From assembly GCA_030696465.1 (NCBI GenBank), contig JAUYSE010000004.1, forward strand, positions 1 through 5,779: 5,779 bases of DNA, in the 5' to 3' direction. Positions within the stretch are counted from its first letter, which is position 1. Each line of letters begins with the position of its first letter. The translations under genes and the position numbers were made by a program. Of the stretch, positions 1-5,779 are shown one piece after another. The notes beneath the pieces were generated by a model that saw nothing but the letters and a program-made list of their open reading frames with translations, made no database searches and was not told the origin of the DNA. The DNA is from Legionellaceae bacterium (GTDB lineage Bacteria > Pseudomonadota > Gammaproteobacteria > Legionellales > Legionellaceae).

Positions 1-61
1 TTGACACCTCCATGAGAAATTTTAGGTGCATGCAGTGTACGCTTTACTCCCTCAGCGACTG

Positions 62-96
62 TTAAAAAAATAAAAAAATTTGGTTAAAAAACCAAA
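62..96 (-). terminator. Possible second, AT-rich terminator hairpin
   Basis: A 7-bp inverted repeat (TTTGGTT at 79-85, AACCAAA at 90-96) with a 4-nt loop is followed on the minus strand by two long T runs broken by a single A (78-72 and 70-64). The stem has only two G-C pairs, so it is weak. It could act as a backup behind the strong hairpin at 161-189. The rest of 1-160 shows no convincing open reading frame, promoter or RNA gene. Confidence 0.4.
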
Positions 97-160
97 CGGC
101 GTAGCTTTTCCTGTTGACAGAGAGTTTCTAATGGGTGACCCTATTTCCTTTTCTTCCAAT

Positions 161-189
161 AAAAAAGCCCCCTTTAATAAAGGGGGCTT
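161..189 (-). terminator. Strong intrinsic terminator of the 352-residue gene
   Basis: A perfect 11-bp inverted repeat (AAGCCCCCTTT at 165-175 and its complement at 179-189) encloses a 3-nt loop. Read on the minus strand, the hairpin is followed directly by six T residues (positions 166-161). This is a textbook rho-independent terminator placed 33 nt past the stop codon of the gene ending at 223. A short run of A/T on the other side could give weak termination in the plus direction, but no plus-strand gene is visible. Confidence 0.93.
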
Positions 190-222
190 CTAGGGTGGAG
201 ACGACGGAAATATGACTATACA

Positions 223-1281
223 TTATACTTGTGCTGGGCCGCCTTGACTCCCTGTAGGTTCTTCTGGTTTCCAACCATGTTTATTAACAGATTGTTGCAT
301 TTTTTCTAATTTTTTCTGCGTATCGGTTTTCATAAAGAAAGTACCTTCATAAGGTTTGTCTTCTTTTTTCTTACCAATATGCGTAATCGCATGACCAGCT
401 CTTTGGAATGCTTGGACAAATTTTTCAAGGAGCGCTTTGAAGCCACGGTGCTTGGATAAGGCTGGATCTTTCGCTGCAGACTCTAAGACCGTTAAACAGT
501 TTGTTGAAAAAGCTACTTTATCTGCTTTATCTGCCTTTAAAAACGCTTCCTGAGCTGCTTTTAATGATCCAGAAACTATCCGAGCCGCCTTAAGTCTGGC
601 CTCAGAAGGGTTACATTTTAGCAATAGCTCACCACATACTCTTTCTGACTCACCTAGTGATTTCTTCAATTTTGTCATCTTAGTATGCAAACCCTCTAAT
701 ATTTTTTTATCTACAGGAGGTATCACTGTATTTGCTTTGTTATAAGCATCCTGTGCTGCATAAAATACACTCTTTAATTCCTTTGTTTCATTAGATTTAG
801 ACTGGTATTTTTTGACAGCAGAGTCATAATCTTTTTTAAATTCCAAAACCTTTCCTTCAAAACCAGATAAATGATGTTCAAACTCCAATTCATCTAGCAT
901 TGCAAAACGTTCAACTTTTACATCCAAACCTTTAAACACTCCTTCAAACTTAATATTATTTTTCTTCATGTGCTCAACTGCTTTACCATAAAAATCCTTT
1001 GCTTTTTTATAATCAGCTAATGAATTTTTAGAAAAAATACCTCGTTCGTGTAACAACCCCTGTAAAAACATAGAATATACTTTTAAATGTTCAGAACTTG
1101 ACTTGTCACCTAGCACCTGCTTAATTTTACTAGATAAATACTTGCGTCTTTCATCTTTATCACTACCAAGCATCCAAAAACCACTAGAAATATCGGATAA
1201 CAACGATCCTTGTTCAACTTCGGTAGCTTTGTCTAAAAGAGCCTCATCAATTTGCTTTTTAACTTTGGCTAATTCTGGCAT
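223..1281 (-). CDS. Hypothetical effector-like helical protein, 352 residues, with a KHRGFK C-terminal block
   Basis: Function is unknown. The protein is Lys/Glu-rich, predicted mostly helical, and has no visible signal peptide, membrane segment or enzyme motif. Residues about 85-110 (YSMFLQGLL ... KAKDFYGKAVEHMKK) look like a single degenerate TPR-type helix pair. Residues about 140-230 look coiled-coil prone. Residues about 225-330 form a block shared with the protein at 4457-5662: an L..A..AF segment, then LSKHRGFKAL (about 275), a Gly-Lys near 303 and FFMKTDTQKKL (about 315). The tail is Gly/Pro-rich. The start at 1281 is chosen because AAGGAG (1288-1293) lies 6 nt before it. The frame is open to an ATG at 1317, but that ATG has no ribosome binding site and overlaps a candidate -10. 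The gene is AT-richer than the acetolactate operon upstream. A secreted host-interaction protein is possible but is inferred from architecture only. Confidence 0.85.
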   Translation of the reverse strand: MPELAKVKKQIDEALLDKATEVEQGSLLSDISSGFWMLGSDKDERRKYLSSKIKQVLGDKSSSEHLKVYSMFLQGLLHERGIFSKNSLADYKKAKDFYGKAVEHMKKNNIKFEGVFKGLDVKVERFAMLDELEFEHHLSGFEGKVLEFKKDYDSAVKKYQSKSNETKELKSVFYAAQDAYNKANTVIPPVDKKILEGLHTKMTKLKKSLGESERVCGELLLKCNPSEARLKAARIVSGSLKAAQEAFLKADKADKVAFSTNCLTVLESAAKDPALSKHRGFKALLEKFVQAFQRAGHAITHIGKKKEDKPYEGTFFMKTDTQKKLEKMQQSVNKHGWKPEEPTGSQGGPAQV

Positions 1282-1287
1282 GTCCGT

Positions 1288-1293
1288 CTCCTT
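1288..1293 (-). promoter_or_regulatory. Ribosome binding site that decides the start of the 352-residue gene
   Basis: The minus strand reads AAGGAG six nucleotides before the ATG at 1281-1279, an optimal Shine-Dalgarno match and spacing. The in-frame ATG at 1317, 12 codons upstream, is preceded by no purine-rich element. Confidence 0.8.
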
Positions 1294-1315
1294 TATGGAT
1301 AAATTTACTACTATC

Positions 1316-1342
1316 ATTTTAAAGGTAGTACACGATTATCAA
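1316..1342 (-). promoter_or_regulatory. Candidate sigma-70 promoter of the 352-residue gene
   Basis: On the minus strand, TTGATA (1342-1337) and TAAAAT (1321-1316) each differ from consensus at one position, but the spacer is only 15 bp, which is short. Transcription would start near 1309, leaving a leader of roughly 30 nt before the ATG at 1281 and excluding the ATG at 1317. The rest of 1318-1424 is AT-rich. No clear terminator for the upstream operon is visible there, so read-through from the acetolactate genes cannot be ruled out. Confidence 0.35.
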
Positions 1343-1424
1343 TAATTCAAATTTATACACAACAATTTATATAAAAAATTTATCTACCGAAATCTATTAG
1401 GAAAGCATATAAGCGCAATCCCCC

Positions 1425-2234
1425 TCACAACGCCTCTATCTGATGAATCACAAACACCTCACCCCATAACACCTCAGACACCACGGTATTTTCATTATAA
1501 AAGTGTAGCGTATGCGTCACATCTCTCGGCAATAACAAAGAGACATCGCGTAGCTCTCGATTGAGCACGATGCCATGCGTGTGAATATTGAGTTCATTTT
1601 TGACATCAAAAGGATTTTGATACAAAACAACCTTCAACTGTTCAAGAACCGCTTTCGGATCCACATAAAAATTCGCCATGGTCGATACCAAAAAACAACA
1701 ACAATCATCAAACTGTAACTTTAAATCCCCATAATAGGTTTCTTTGTGTTCAAATATGTTTTCCCCATGGATAGGCGCTTTTTGAATATAGGTCGCTTCT
1801 AAATGCTTAAAACGGACCAAGGCCGCCACTAAACAAGGCCCCTGCGTTTCTTCATGAATGCTATGACAGAAATCTTGATACGCGACACCCACCGCATCAC
1901 GCATCGGCCGCAAGTGATAACTCGCTTGTGCTGTATGTGGCACTAAAAAAATACCTGAGGTATAAAATGAATTGCCTGAGATGGTCTGCAAGTAATGATC
2001 CTGCGGGTCCGTTGAGGTCGTGTAACAATGACCATTCACCAACACCGACTCGCCAAGGCTTTGTAAACCATGCGCTGAGCCTATCTCAAAACCAAAACGA
2101 TAGTCCTTTGCTAATAATTTTCGGGTGCGCAGATCGTCGCGTACTCGCCCAGCAATCACATCCTCGACGGATCCAACCACGCCTAAATTGCTATGCTGAA
2201 TACCCGTTGCTTGTAATTGTACGAGTGATATCAT
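1425..2234 (-). CDS. Divergent alpha-acetolactate decarboxylase-like protein, 269 residues
   Basis: Likely role: decarboxylation of 2-acetolactate to acetoin in the cytoplasm, acting after the adjacent synthase. Family signs are weak but run in order. FGFEIGSAHGLQSLGE..LVNGHCY (residues 47-71) lines up with the ALDC pattern FGIGTF..LDGE....DG.FY and keeps the Glu (E62). IFLVPHTAQASYHLRPM (95-111) matches the family's FF.PD.TH segment. LVAALVRFKHLEATYIQKAP (135-154) matches the YAIRIDG.F..V.TRT strand. Length fits the usual 240-290. The C-terminal metal motif HLHF...GGH is not cleanly present: HTH at 218-220 followed by D230 is the best candidate, and HTLHF at 241-245 is a second. A CCC run lies at 178-180. 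The start follows the synthase stop by 21 bp, with a weak GGGGGA site 4 nt upstream, so translational coupling is likely. The operon position carries much of this call; catalytic competence is uncertain. Confidence 0.6.
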   Translation of the reverse strand: MISLVQLQATGIQHSNLGVVGSVEDVIAGRVRDDLRTRKLLAKDYRFGFEIGSAHGLQSLGESVLVNGHCYTTSTDPQDHYLQTISGNSFYTSGIFLVPHTAQASYHLRPMRDAVGVAYQDFCHSIHEETQGPCLVAALVRFKHLEATYIQKAPIHGENIFEHKETYYGDLKLQFDDCCCFLVSTMANFYVDPKAVLEQLKVVLYQNPFDVKNELNIHTHGIVLNRELRDVSLLLPRDVTHTLHFYNENTVVSEVLWGEVFVIHQIEAL

Positions 2235-2255
2235 TGGGTCCCCCGCTGCTAAATG

Positions 2256-3905
2256 TTAATTCCCCACCTCTGAGTGCGTCGCTGCAAACAGCGCAGTATT
2301 GTCCGAGTAATCGATAGGAATATCGACCAACACCGGGCCTTTTTGTGCAAAAACTTCTTGTAATAAAGGCTTAAAATCTGCAGGATTTTTCAAAGTATAG
2401 CCTTTAGCACCAAATGCTTTGGCAAAGTATTCTAAATTCACTGGCCCTAAATCTACCCCCGATCGGCGTTTATATTTCATCAGCTCTTGCTCTTTGACCA
2501 TATCGTAACTTCCGTCGGTCCACACAAAATGCACAAAATTTTGTTGATGACGGACGGCATTTTCTAGCTCCATCGCTGAAAATAAAAAGCCCCCATCACC
2601 AGATAAAGAGATAATGCGTTTATCGGGATGCACCAAACTGGTCGCCATTGCCCATGGTAAAGCAACCCCTAAAGTCTGCTGTCCATTACTGAATAACAAA
2701 TGATGCGGTTCATACGATAAAAAATAACGCGCCATCCACATATAGACCGACCCAATATCACAAACGACAAAAGCACTGTCATCTAAGGTTTCACGTAACT
2801 CATGAATAAAATGTAAAGGATGCATTAAATGGCCTTTAGAACCATGACTACCACTATGAATTATTTTTTGATACGCCTCAGAAAAAGGCTGTACATTTTT
2901 TTGGTTTTGCTGTTGTTTGTCAGCGCTCAATAATTGCATCAAGGCCTCTATATTCACCTCAATATCCCCTAGCACTTCATACTTGGGTTGATAGGTTTCT
3001 CGAATTTTTGCGGGCATATAATCAACATGCACAATCATTTTTTGACCGCCGGCATTCCATATTTCTGGATCATACTCTACCGGATTAAATCCGAGCGTAA
3101 TCACTACATCCGCTTTATTTAACAATTGATCGCCTGGTTGATTACGAAACAAGCCTACGCGCCCAGCAAAACAGGGCAACAAGGCGCGTGACACGACGCC
3201 CGCCGCCTGAAAGGTTCCAATAGTCGGTAACTGTGTTTTTTCTAATAATTGACGAACTGCCTTTGTATTTTCGGGTCGACTGGCTTCTTGACCCAATAAT
3301 AGTACCGGAAATTTTGCCTGATTGATTAAACTTGCAACGCTTATTAGCGTACTTTGATGGGTCGCGCCATAACTAATTTTAGGCGGCATTTCAATCACCA
3401 GCGCATTGGTTTCTTCTAATAAAACATCTTGCGGTAAACTAATAAAACAGGCGCCACTTCTCGGTGCCGTTGCTATTCGAAAAGCATTGACCAATATTTC
3501 AGGAATATTTTGCGCTAACAGTGCTTCGACACTACTTTTAGTGACGGGTCGCATGAGTAATACATTATCTGTATTTTGATGCGATTCTTTAAGCACCATA
3601 CTACGAGGAACATTCGCACCAATCGCTACAATGGGATCCCCTTCCGTGGTCGCCGTTAATAGGCCCGTGGCCAAATTAGACACGCCGGGGCCAGAGGTAA
3701 CCAACACCACGCCAGGCTTTCCGGTCAATCGCCCATACGCCGCCGCCATAAATGCAGCATTTTGCTCATGTCGACAGATAATTATTTGAATAGAGGAATC
3801 CAGCAGTGCATTAAATACGGCATCTATTTTGGCACCAGGAATCCCAAACACATATTCAACCCCGTGGGCTTCTAAACATTTAACCACTAACGCTGCACCA
3901 ATCAT
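2256..3905 (-). CDS. alsS: Catabolic acetolactate synthase, 549 residues
   Basis: This thiamine-diphosphate enzyme condenses two pyruvates to 2-acetolactate and CO2, the first step to acetoin or 2,3-butanediol. The N-terminal Pyr domain (about 1-165) has FGIPGAKIDAVFNALLD, the catalytic Glu in RHEQNAAF (E47) and SGPGVSNLATGL. The middle domain (about 185-330) has TFQAAGVVSR and GRVGLFRNQPGDQLLNKADV, then VEYDPEIWN, features typical of the FAD-independent AlsS/BudB group and not of biosynthetic IlvB. The C-terminal PP domain has GDGGFLFSAMELE (436-448) and WTDGSYDMV (462-470), the ThDP/Mg signature, with D437 and D464 as expected metal ligands. The N terminus is about 15 residues shorter than in Bacillus AlsS as I recall it, but the conserved core is complete. 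AAGGA (3919-3915) lies 9 nt before the ATG. No regulatory small subunit gene is adjacent, as expected for the catabolic type. Klebsiella names the orthologue budB. Confidence 0.96.
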   Translation of the reverse strand: MIGAALVVKCLEAHGVEYVFGIPGAKIDAVFNALLDSSIQIIICRHEQNAAFMAAAYGRLTGKPGVVLVTSGPGVSNLATGLLTATTEGDPIVAIGANVPRSMVLKESHQNTDNVLLMRPVTKSSVEALLAQNIPEILVNAFRIATAPRSGACFISLPQDVLLEETNALVIEMPPKISYGATHQSTLISVASLINQAKFPVLLLGQEASRPENTKAVRQLLEKTQLPTIGTFQAAGVVSRALLPCFAGRVGLFRNQPGDQLLNKADVVITLGFNPVEYDPEIWNAGGQKMIVHVDYMPAKIRETYQPKYEVLGDIEVNIEALMQLLSADKQQQNQKNVQPFSEAYQKIIHSGSHGSKGHLMHPLHFIHELRETLDDSAFVVCDIGSVYMWMARYFLSYEPHHLLFSNGQQTLGVALPWAMATSLVHPDKRIISLSGDGGFLFSAMELENAVRHQQNFVHFVWTDGSYDMVKEQELMKYKRRSGVDLGPVNLEYFAKAFGAKGYTLKNPADFKPLLQEVFAQKGPVLVDIPIDYSDNTALFAATHSEVGN

Positions 3906-3929
3906 GTTTTGGTTTCCTTTTCTGATGCT

Positions 3930-4169
3930 TCAAGAGTTTTTGTGGTAACCACCACCCATTAACCAATCTTGATCGACCTCTAATTCAGAAGACAATCGAT
4001 TTAATAGATCGGGATTTGGCGTAATTGCGCCTTGTAATAAAGCCTCTGCGGTATATTTGGGAATATGTAATAATTTAGAAAACGCGGTAATACGCTCTTC
4101 CGTACGCAGCGGAAAACCAATACCATCGAGTTCTTTATTGAGTCTGGTTGAAAAAATTCTATTGGTCAT
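3930..4169 (-). CDS. Small Xre/Cro-type helix-turn-helix regulator, 79 residues
   Basis: This is a probable DNA-binding regulator of the operon it opens. The single domain resembles the N-terminal domain of CI-like repressors: FSTRLNKELDGIGFPLRT (6-23), then the HTH core RITAFSKLLHIPKYTAEALLQG (26-47, with LLHIPKYTAEALL spanning the turn and recognition helix), and closing helices ending in LSSELEVDQDWLMGGG (59-74). That D-W-L ending is typical of the Xre fold. No effector-binding or protease domain follows, so ligand sensing, if any, must involve a partner. The ATG has GGGAG (4181-4177) 7 nt upstream. The stop lies 24 bp before the synthase start, so the genes are probably cotranscribed. A palindrome at 4193-4220 overlaps the candidate -10, which suggests autorepression. 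The repressor role is inferred; family membership is clear. Confidence 0.85.
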   Translation of the reverse strand: MTNRIFSTRLNKELDGIGFPLRTEERITAFSKLLHIPKYTAEALLQGAITPNPDLLNRLSSELEVDQDWLMGGGYHKNS

Positions 4170-4192
4170 GGTGTTGCTCCCAATCTACATAA

Positions 4193-4220
4193 GCTATAGG
4201 TAACCTCTTATTTCTATAGC
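4193..4220. promoter_or_regulatory. Candidate operator: GCTATAG / CTATAGC inverted repeat
   Basis: A perfect 7-bp inverted repeat lies at 4193-4199 and 4214-4220 with a 14-bp spacer. Each half contains the self-complementary hexamer CTATAG. The half-site centres are 21 bp apart, two helical turns, so two protein units would sit on the same face of the DNA. The distal half overlaps the candidate -10 and the proximal half lies just past the predicted transcription start. Together these suit repression by the adjacent HTH protein. The assignment of that protein to this site is inferred. Confidence 0.5.
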
Positions 4221-4240
4221 ATAGTTTTGAGTTTTTGCAA
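4213..4240 (-). promoter_or_regulatory. Candidate sigma-70 promoter of the HTH/acetolactate operon
   Basis: On the minus strand, TTGCAA (4240-4235) and TATAGA (4218-4213) are separated by 16 bp. Each matches consensus at four of six positions. Transcription would begin near 4206, giving a leader of about 37 nt before the ATG at 4169. The -35 hexamer directly abuts the GC-rich island that begins at 4241. Confidence 0.5.
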
Positions 4241-4330
4241 GAGCGGGTGACGATGAAGGGGGGCCCCCGTCCGCGCGCAGGCTTTTGCGAGCACGGCGGG
4301 GTCCGCAATCGGCAGGACCCGCCTTTCTAA
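4241..4330. other. GC-rich intergenic island, possible repeat or structured RNA element
   Basis: About 72% G+C by hand count over 4241-4327, in a clearly AT-rich setting. It contains a perfect GGGGGCCCCC palindrome (4259-4268), an alternating CGCGCGC tract (4272-4278) and a long hairpin (4295-4323). An imperfect direct repeat, TTTTGCAAGAGCGG and TTTTGCGAGCACGG, starts at 4233 and 4283. The flanks carry AAGAGCGGG (4239-4247) and AAAAGCGGG (4337-4345), possibly remnants of a duplication. A 25-codon plus-strand frame (ATG at 4253 to TAA at 4330) runs through it but lacks coding support. It may be an interspersed palindromic repeat family member or a small RNA gene; one copy cannot decide. The remaining 4331-4456 holds no gene. 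Confidence 0.5.
4295..4327 (+). terminator. GC-rich hairpin, terminator-like on the plus strand
   Basis: GGCGGGGTCC (4295-4304) pairs with GGACCCGCC (4315-4323) with one bulged G and a 10-nt loop, followed by TTTCT. Structurally this resembles a plus-strand intrinsic terminator with a poor T tract. No plus-strand gene precedes it, so it may instead end a small RNA or simply be part of a palindromic repeat element. Confidence 0.35.
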
Positions 4331-4368
4331 TCTAGAAAAAGCGGGAATTCATTTTAACTTAAAGATGT

Positions 4369-4392
4369 GTGCATAGATTAGTGCTCACACGC
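4369..4392 (-). terminator. Weak hairpin downstream of the 401-residue gene
   Basis: On the minus strand, GTGTGAGCA and TGCACAC can pair as a 7-bp stem with a 2-nt bulge and an 8-nt loop, followed by ATCTTTAAG. It lies about 65 nt past the stop codon at 4457 and is the only candidate terminator I see before the GC-rich island. The T tract is poor. Confidence 0.2.
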
Positions 4393-4456
4393 GCGGCTCG
4401 GATAAATGGTGCGCATCCTGATACCTGGACTATAATTCACACCTTAATTATTTCTA

Positions 4457-5662
4457 TTACTTTATATCAGGGCCACGTGGGGCATCTTTCGTTTTATCCC
4501 GAGCCTCTTGCAAGCGTTTCGCCGATGTCGGTTTAAAGAAATTCGTAATGGGACCATCGGCTCTTTTTTGAGGTCCTTCCGTACGTAACTGATCTGCACT
4601 TTTTCCCATATCCGATAAAACTCTTCCAAAACTCTTAAATGCCTTCAACATTTTATCGATTAAAGGGCGAATCGCTTTGAATTTACGGTGTTTTTCCAAT
4701 ACGAGGCTTGCACCACCCATCGCGCTATCACAAACACTTGCCAAGCGTACCCCATCACCATCTGCCATAAAAGCGTCTTTTGCATCATTTAATTGTTTCG
4801 ATAAAGCCAAAACGCTGCGTCTTGCTGTCCCTATATTATCCGACTCTTTCCCTACCGCCTTAAGTCCTTTACGAAAATCTGTCTGAGGACCACGTATTTT
4901 GTTTGATAATTTCTTCAGCAGAGATTCTTCATCTTTTCGTATAGACCACTCTTGCGCTAAGGTTTCAACCATTTTTAATTGATCATCAAATCCATGTCGC
5001 ATTAAATAAGATTGGCGTTCAGCCAAGCTGATTACTGGTGAGGTATGTGTCATGGTAGAACTCCCAGTCGATGGACGAGTTTGTTGTTGATGAGCAGTAT
5101 GATTAAATGAAGGGGTATACAAAGGTTCTTGGCCCTTTGTCACCACTTGCTGGGCGTGCTGGAAACTCTCTTGTGGACTCATTGGGGTAGAGGGCTCTGC
5201 TGACGGAGGTATAGGGGGAGGAGCTGAACTATTGGGCACTGATGATGGTATCGAGGGGGATACATGCTCCGACTGATGGGACATCGTTGGATGAGAACCG
5301 CTCTGCTCCACTACCGGAAGAACAGGTACCTGAAGTGCATTTAAAAAATATTGAGCCAATTGGTTAGTTGAATCGATCTCTAAAGCTTTTTTGTATAATT
5401 CAATTGCCTTTTCTTTTCTATCAGGAATCTCTAGATACATACTACAACCAGAATTCCTAATATTTCCGGAGATTTCACATATTTTAGCACACACAGTCAA
5501 TCCATAAGAGCTAGTCAACGCATCCGTATCCGAGATAATCCAAGATAAGTTATCTATAGTCTCCTTTTCGTTTAGTCCCTCAAGAAAAGTCTCCCATGCA
5601 TCACTATTGCCTATAGCCAACGAAGGTAATAGCTCACTAAGGTCATATCTAGATAAAGCCAT
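4457..5662 (-). CDS. Hypothetical effector-like protein, 401 residues, TPR-like N terminus and shared C-terminal block
   Basis: Function is unknown. The N-terminal part (1-111) is helical and ends in one TPR-like hairpin, RKEKAIELYKKALEID followed by NQLAQYFLNAL (82-110). Residues 112-210 form a low-complexity linker rich in Pro, Ser, Gln, His and Thr, surely disordered, with a polyproline patch SAPPPIPPSAEP at 146-157. Residues 215-401 are helical and charged. They contain the block shared with the protein at 223-1281: LNDAKDAFMAD (about 291), LEKHRKFKAI (322-331), a Gly-Lys at 353-354 and FFKPTSAKRLQ (375-385), then a hydrophilic tail. There is no signal peptide or membrane span. The start ATG has GGAG (5672-5669) 6 nt upstream. 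An adaptor or a secreted host-interaction protein fits this layout, but no motif proves it. Confidence 0.85.
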   Translation of the reverse strand: MALSRYDLSELLPSLAIGNSDAWETFLEGLNEKETIDNLSWIISDTDALTSSYGLTVCAKICEISGNIRNSGCSMYLEIPDRKEKAIELYKKALEIDSTNQLAQYFLNALQVPVLPVVEQSGSHPTMSHQSEHVSPSIPSSVPNSSAPPPIPPSAEPSTPMSPQESFQHAQQVVTKGQEPLYTPSFNHTAHQQQTRPSTGSSTMTHTSPVISLAERQSYLMRHGFDDQLKMVETLAQEWSIRKDEESLLKKLSNKIRGPQTDFRKGLKAVGKESDNIGTARRSVLALSKQLNDAKDAFMADGDGVRLASVCDSAMGGASLVLEKHRKFKAIRPLIDKMLKAFKSFGRVLSDMGKSADQLRTEGPQKRADGPITNFFKPTSAKRLQEARDKTKDAPRGPDIK

Positions 5663-5779
5663 GTCTCTCTCCCCAAATTGTCAAAATAACTCACTATAAC
5701 GGTAAATATAGTTCATTATTGGAAGAATTCCAGTTTCATAAATTGTCCCCTTAAAAAACACATAAATGACCAAATAAAA
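5663..5779 (-). promoter_or_regulatory. Leader of the 401-residue gene with inverted repeat and -10-like sequences
   Basis: The minus strand carries two five-of-six -10 matches, TATATT (5710-5705) and TATAGT (5698-5693), neither with a good -35 at proper spacing. They overlap an inverted repeat, ACTATA (5693-5698) and TATAGT (5707-5712) with an 8-bp spacer, which could be a regulator site. A perfect TTGACA at 5686-5681 is too close to the ATG to serve this gene as a -35. A second small palindrome, TGGAA/TTCCA, lies near 5718-5732. Confidence 0.3.

Noticed and set aside
1..119. Two TTGACA hexamers (1-6 and 114-119) as plus-strand -35 boxes
   Set aside because: Neither has a credible -10 at 16-18 bp, and no plus-strand gene follows.
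1103..1345. 80-codon plus-strand open frame
   Set aside because: It is antisense to the start region of the 352-residue gene, has no ribosome binding site and shows no recognisable domain.
1353..1361. TTATACACA, a match to the DnaA box consensus
   Set aside because: It is a single copy in AT-rich intergenic DNA with no cluster, no replication gene and no other origin features, so chance is the best explanation.
1928..2317. 129-codon plus-strand open frame
   Set aside because: It lies antisense across the well-supported decarboxylase-like gene and the end of the synthase, with a composition that looks like a shadow and not a protein.
2517..2522. Thr463 in the synthase at a position that is Asn in Bacillus AlsS, as a possible broken metal site
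   Set aside because: As I recall, this position varies in working catabolic synthases (Klebsiella BudB has another residue), and the neighbouring Asp464 and GDG motif are intact.
4677..4886. 69-codon plus-strand open frame
   Set aside because: It is antisense to the C-terminal region of the 401-residue gene and has no supporting signals.

Overview
The window reads as about 5.8 kb of an AT-rich gammaproteobacterial chromosome. All five supportable genes lie on the minus strand, so transcription runs from high to low coordinates. Two genes encode hydrophilic, helical proteins that share a C-terminal block (KHR-x-FK, then a Gly-Lys, then FF-x-K/P-T). From memory, this kind of tail recurs in proteins of Legionellales (Legionella, Coxiella, Rickettsiella and relatives). 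The lineage is therefore an inference from style; no ribosomal or other marker gene is present to test it.

Layout in the direction of transcription. Positions 5663-5779 are a leader with a ribosome binding site and a small inverted repeat. Positions 5662-4457 encode a 401-residue protein with one TPR-like hairpin, a Pro/Ser/Gln-rich linker and the shared C-terminal block. Positions 4456-4170 are intergenic and hold a very GC-rich 90-bp island (4241-4330), which directly abuts a candidate promoter and palindromic operator. A compact three-gene operon follows: a 79-residue helix-turn-helix protein (4169-3930), a catabolic acetolactate synthase (3905-2256) and a divergent acetolactate-decarboxylase-like protein (2234-1425), with gaps of only 24 and 21 bp. 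Positions 1281-223 encode a second effector-like protein (352 residues from the best-supported start) with the same C-terminal block, ended by a strong intrinsic terminator at 161-189. Positions 1-160 hold no gene that I can support.

How the genes may work together: the synthase makes 2-acetolactate from two pyruvates, and the neighbour would convert it to acetoin. That is a pH-neutral carbon overflow route. Its control appears to be a small Xre/Cro-type regulator encoded first in the same operon, not the LysR-type AlsR/BudR usual elsewhere. The metal site of the decarboxylase-like protein does not match the classical pattern cleanly, so its activity is open. The two flanking paralogous proteins have no visible enzymatic motif. 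Secreted host-interaction proteins are a guess from architecture only.
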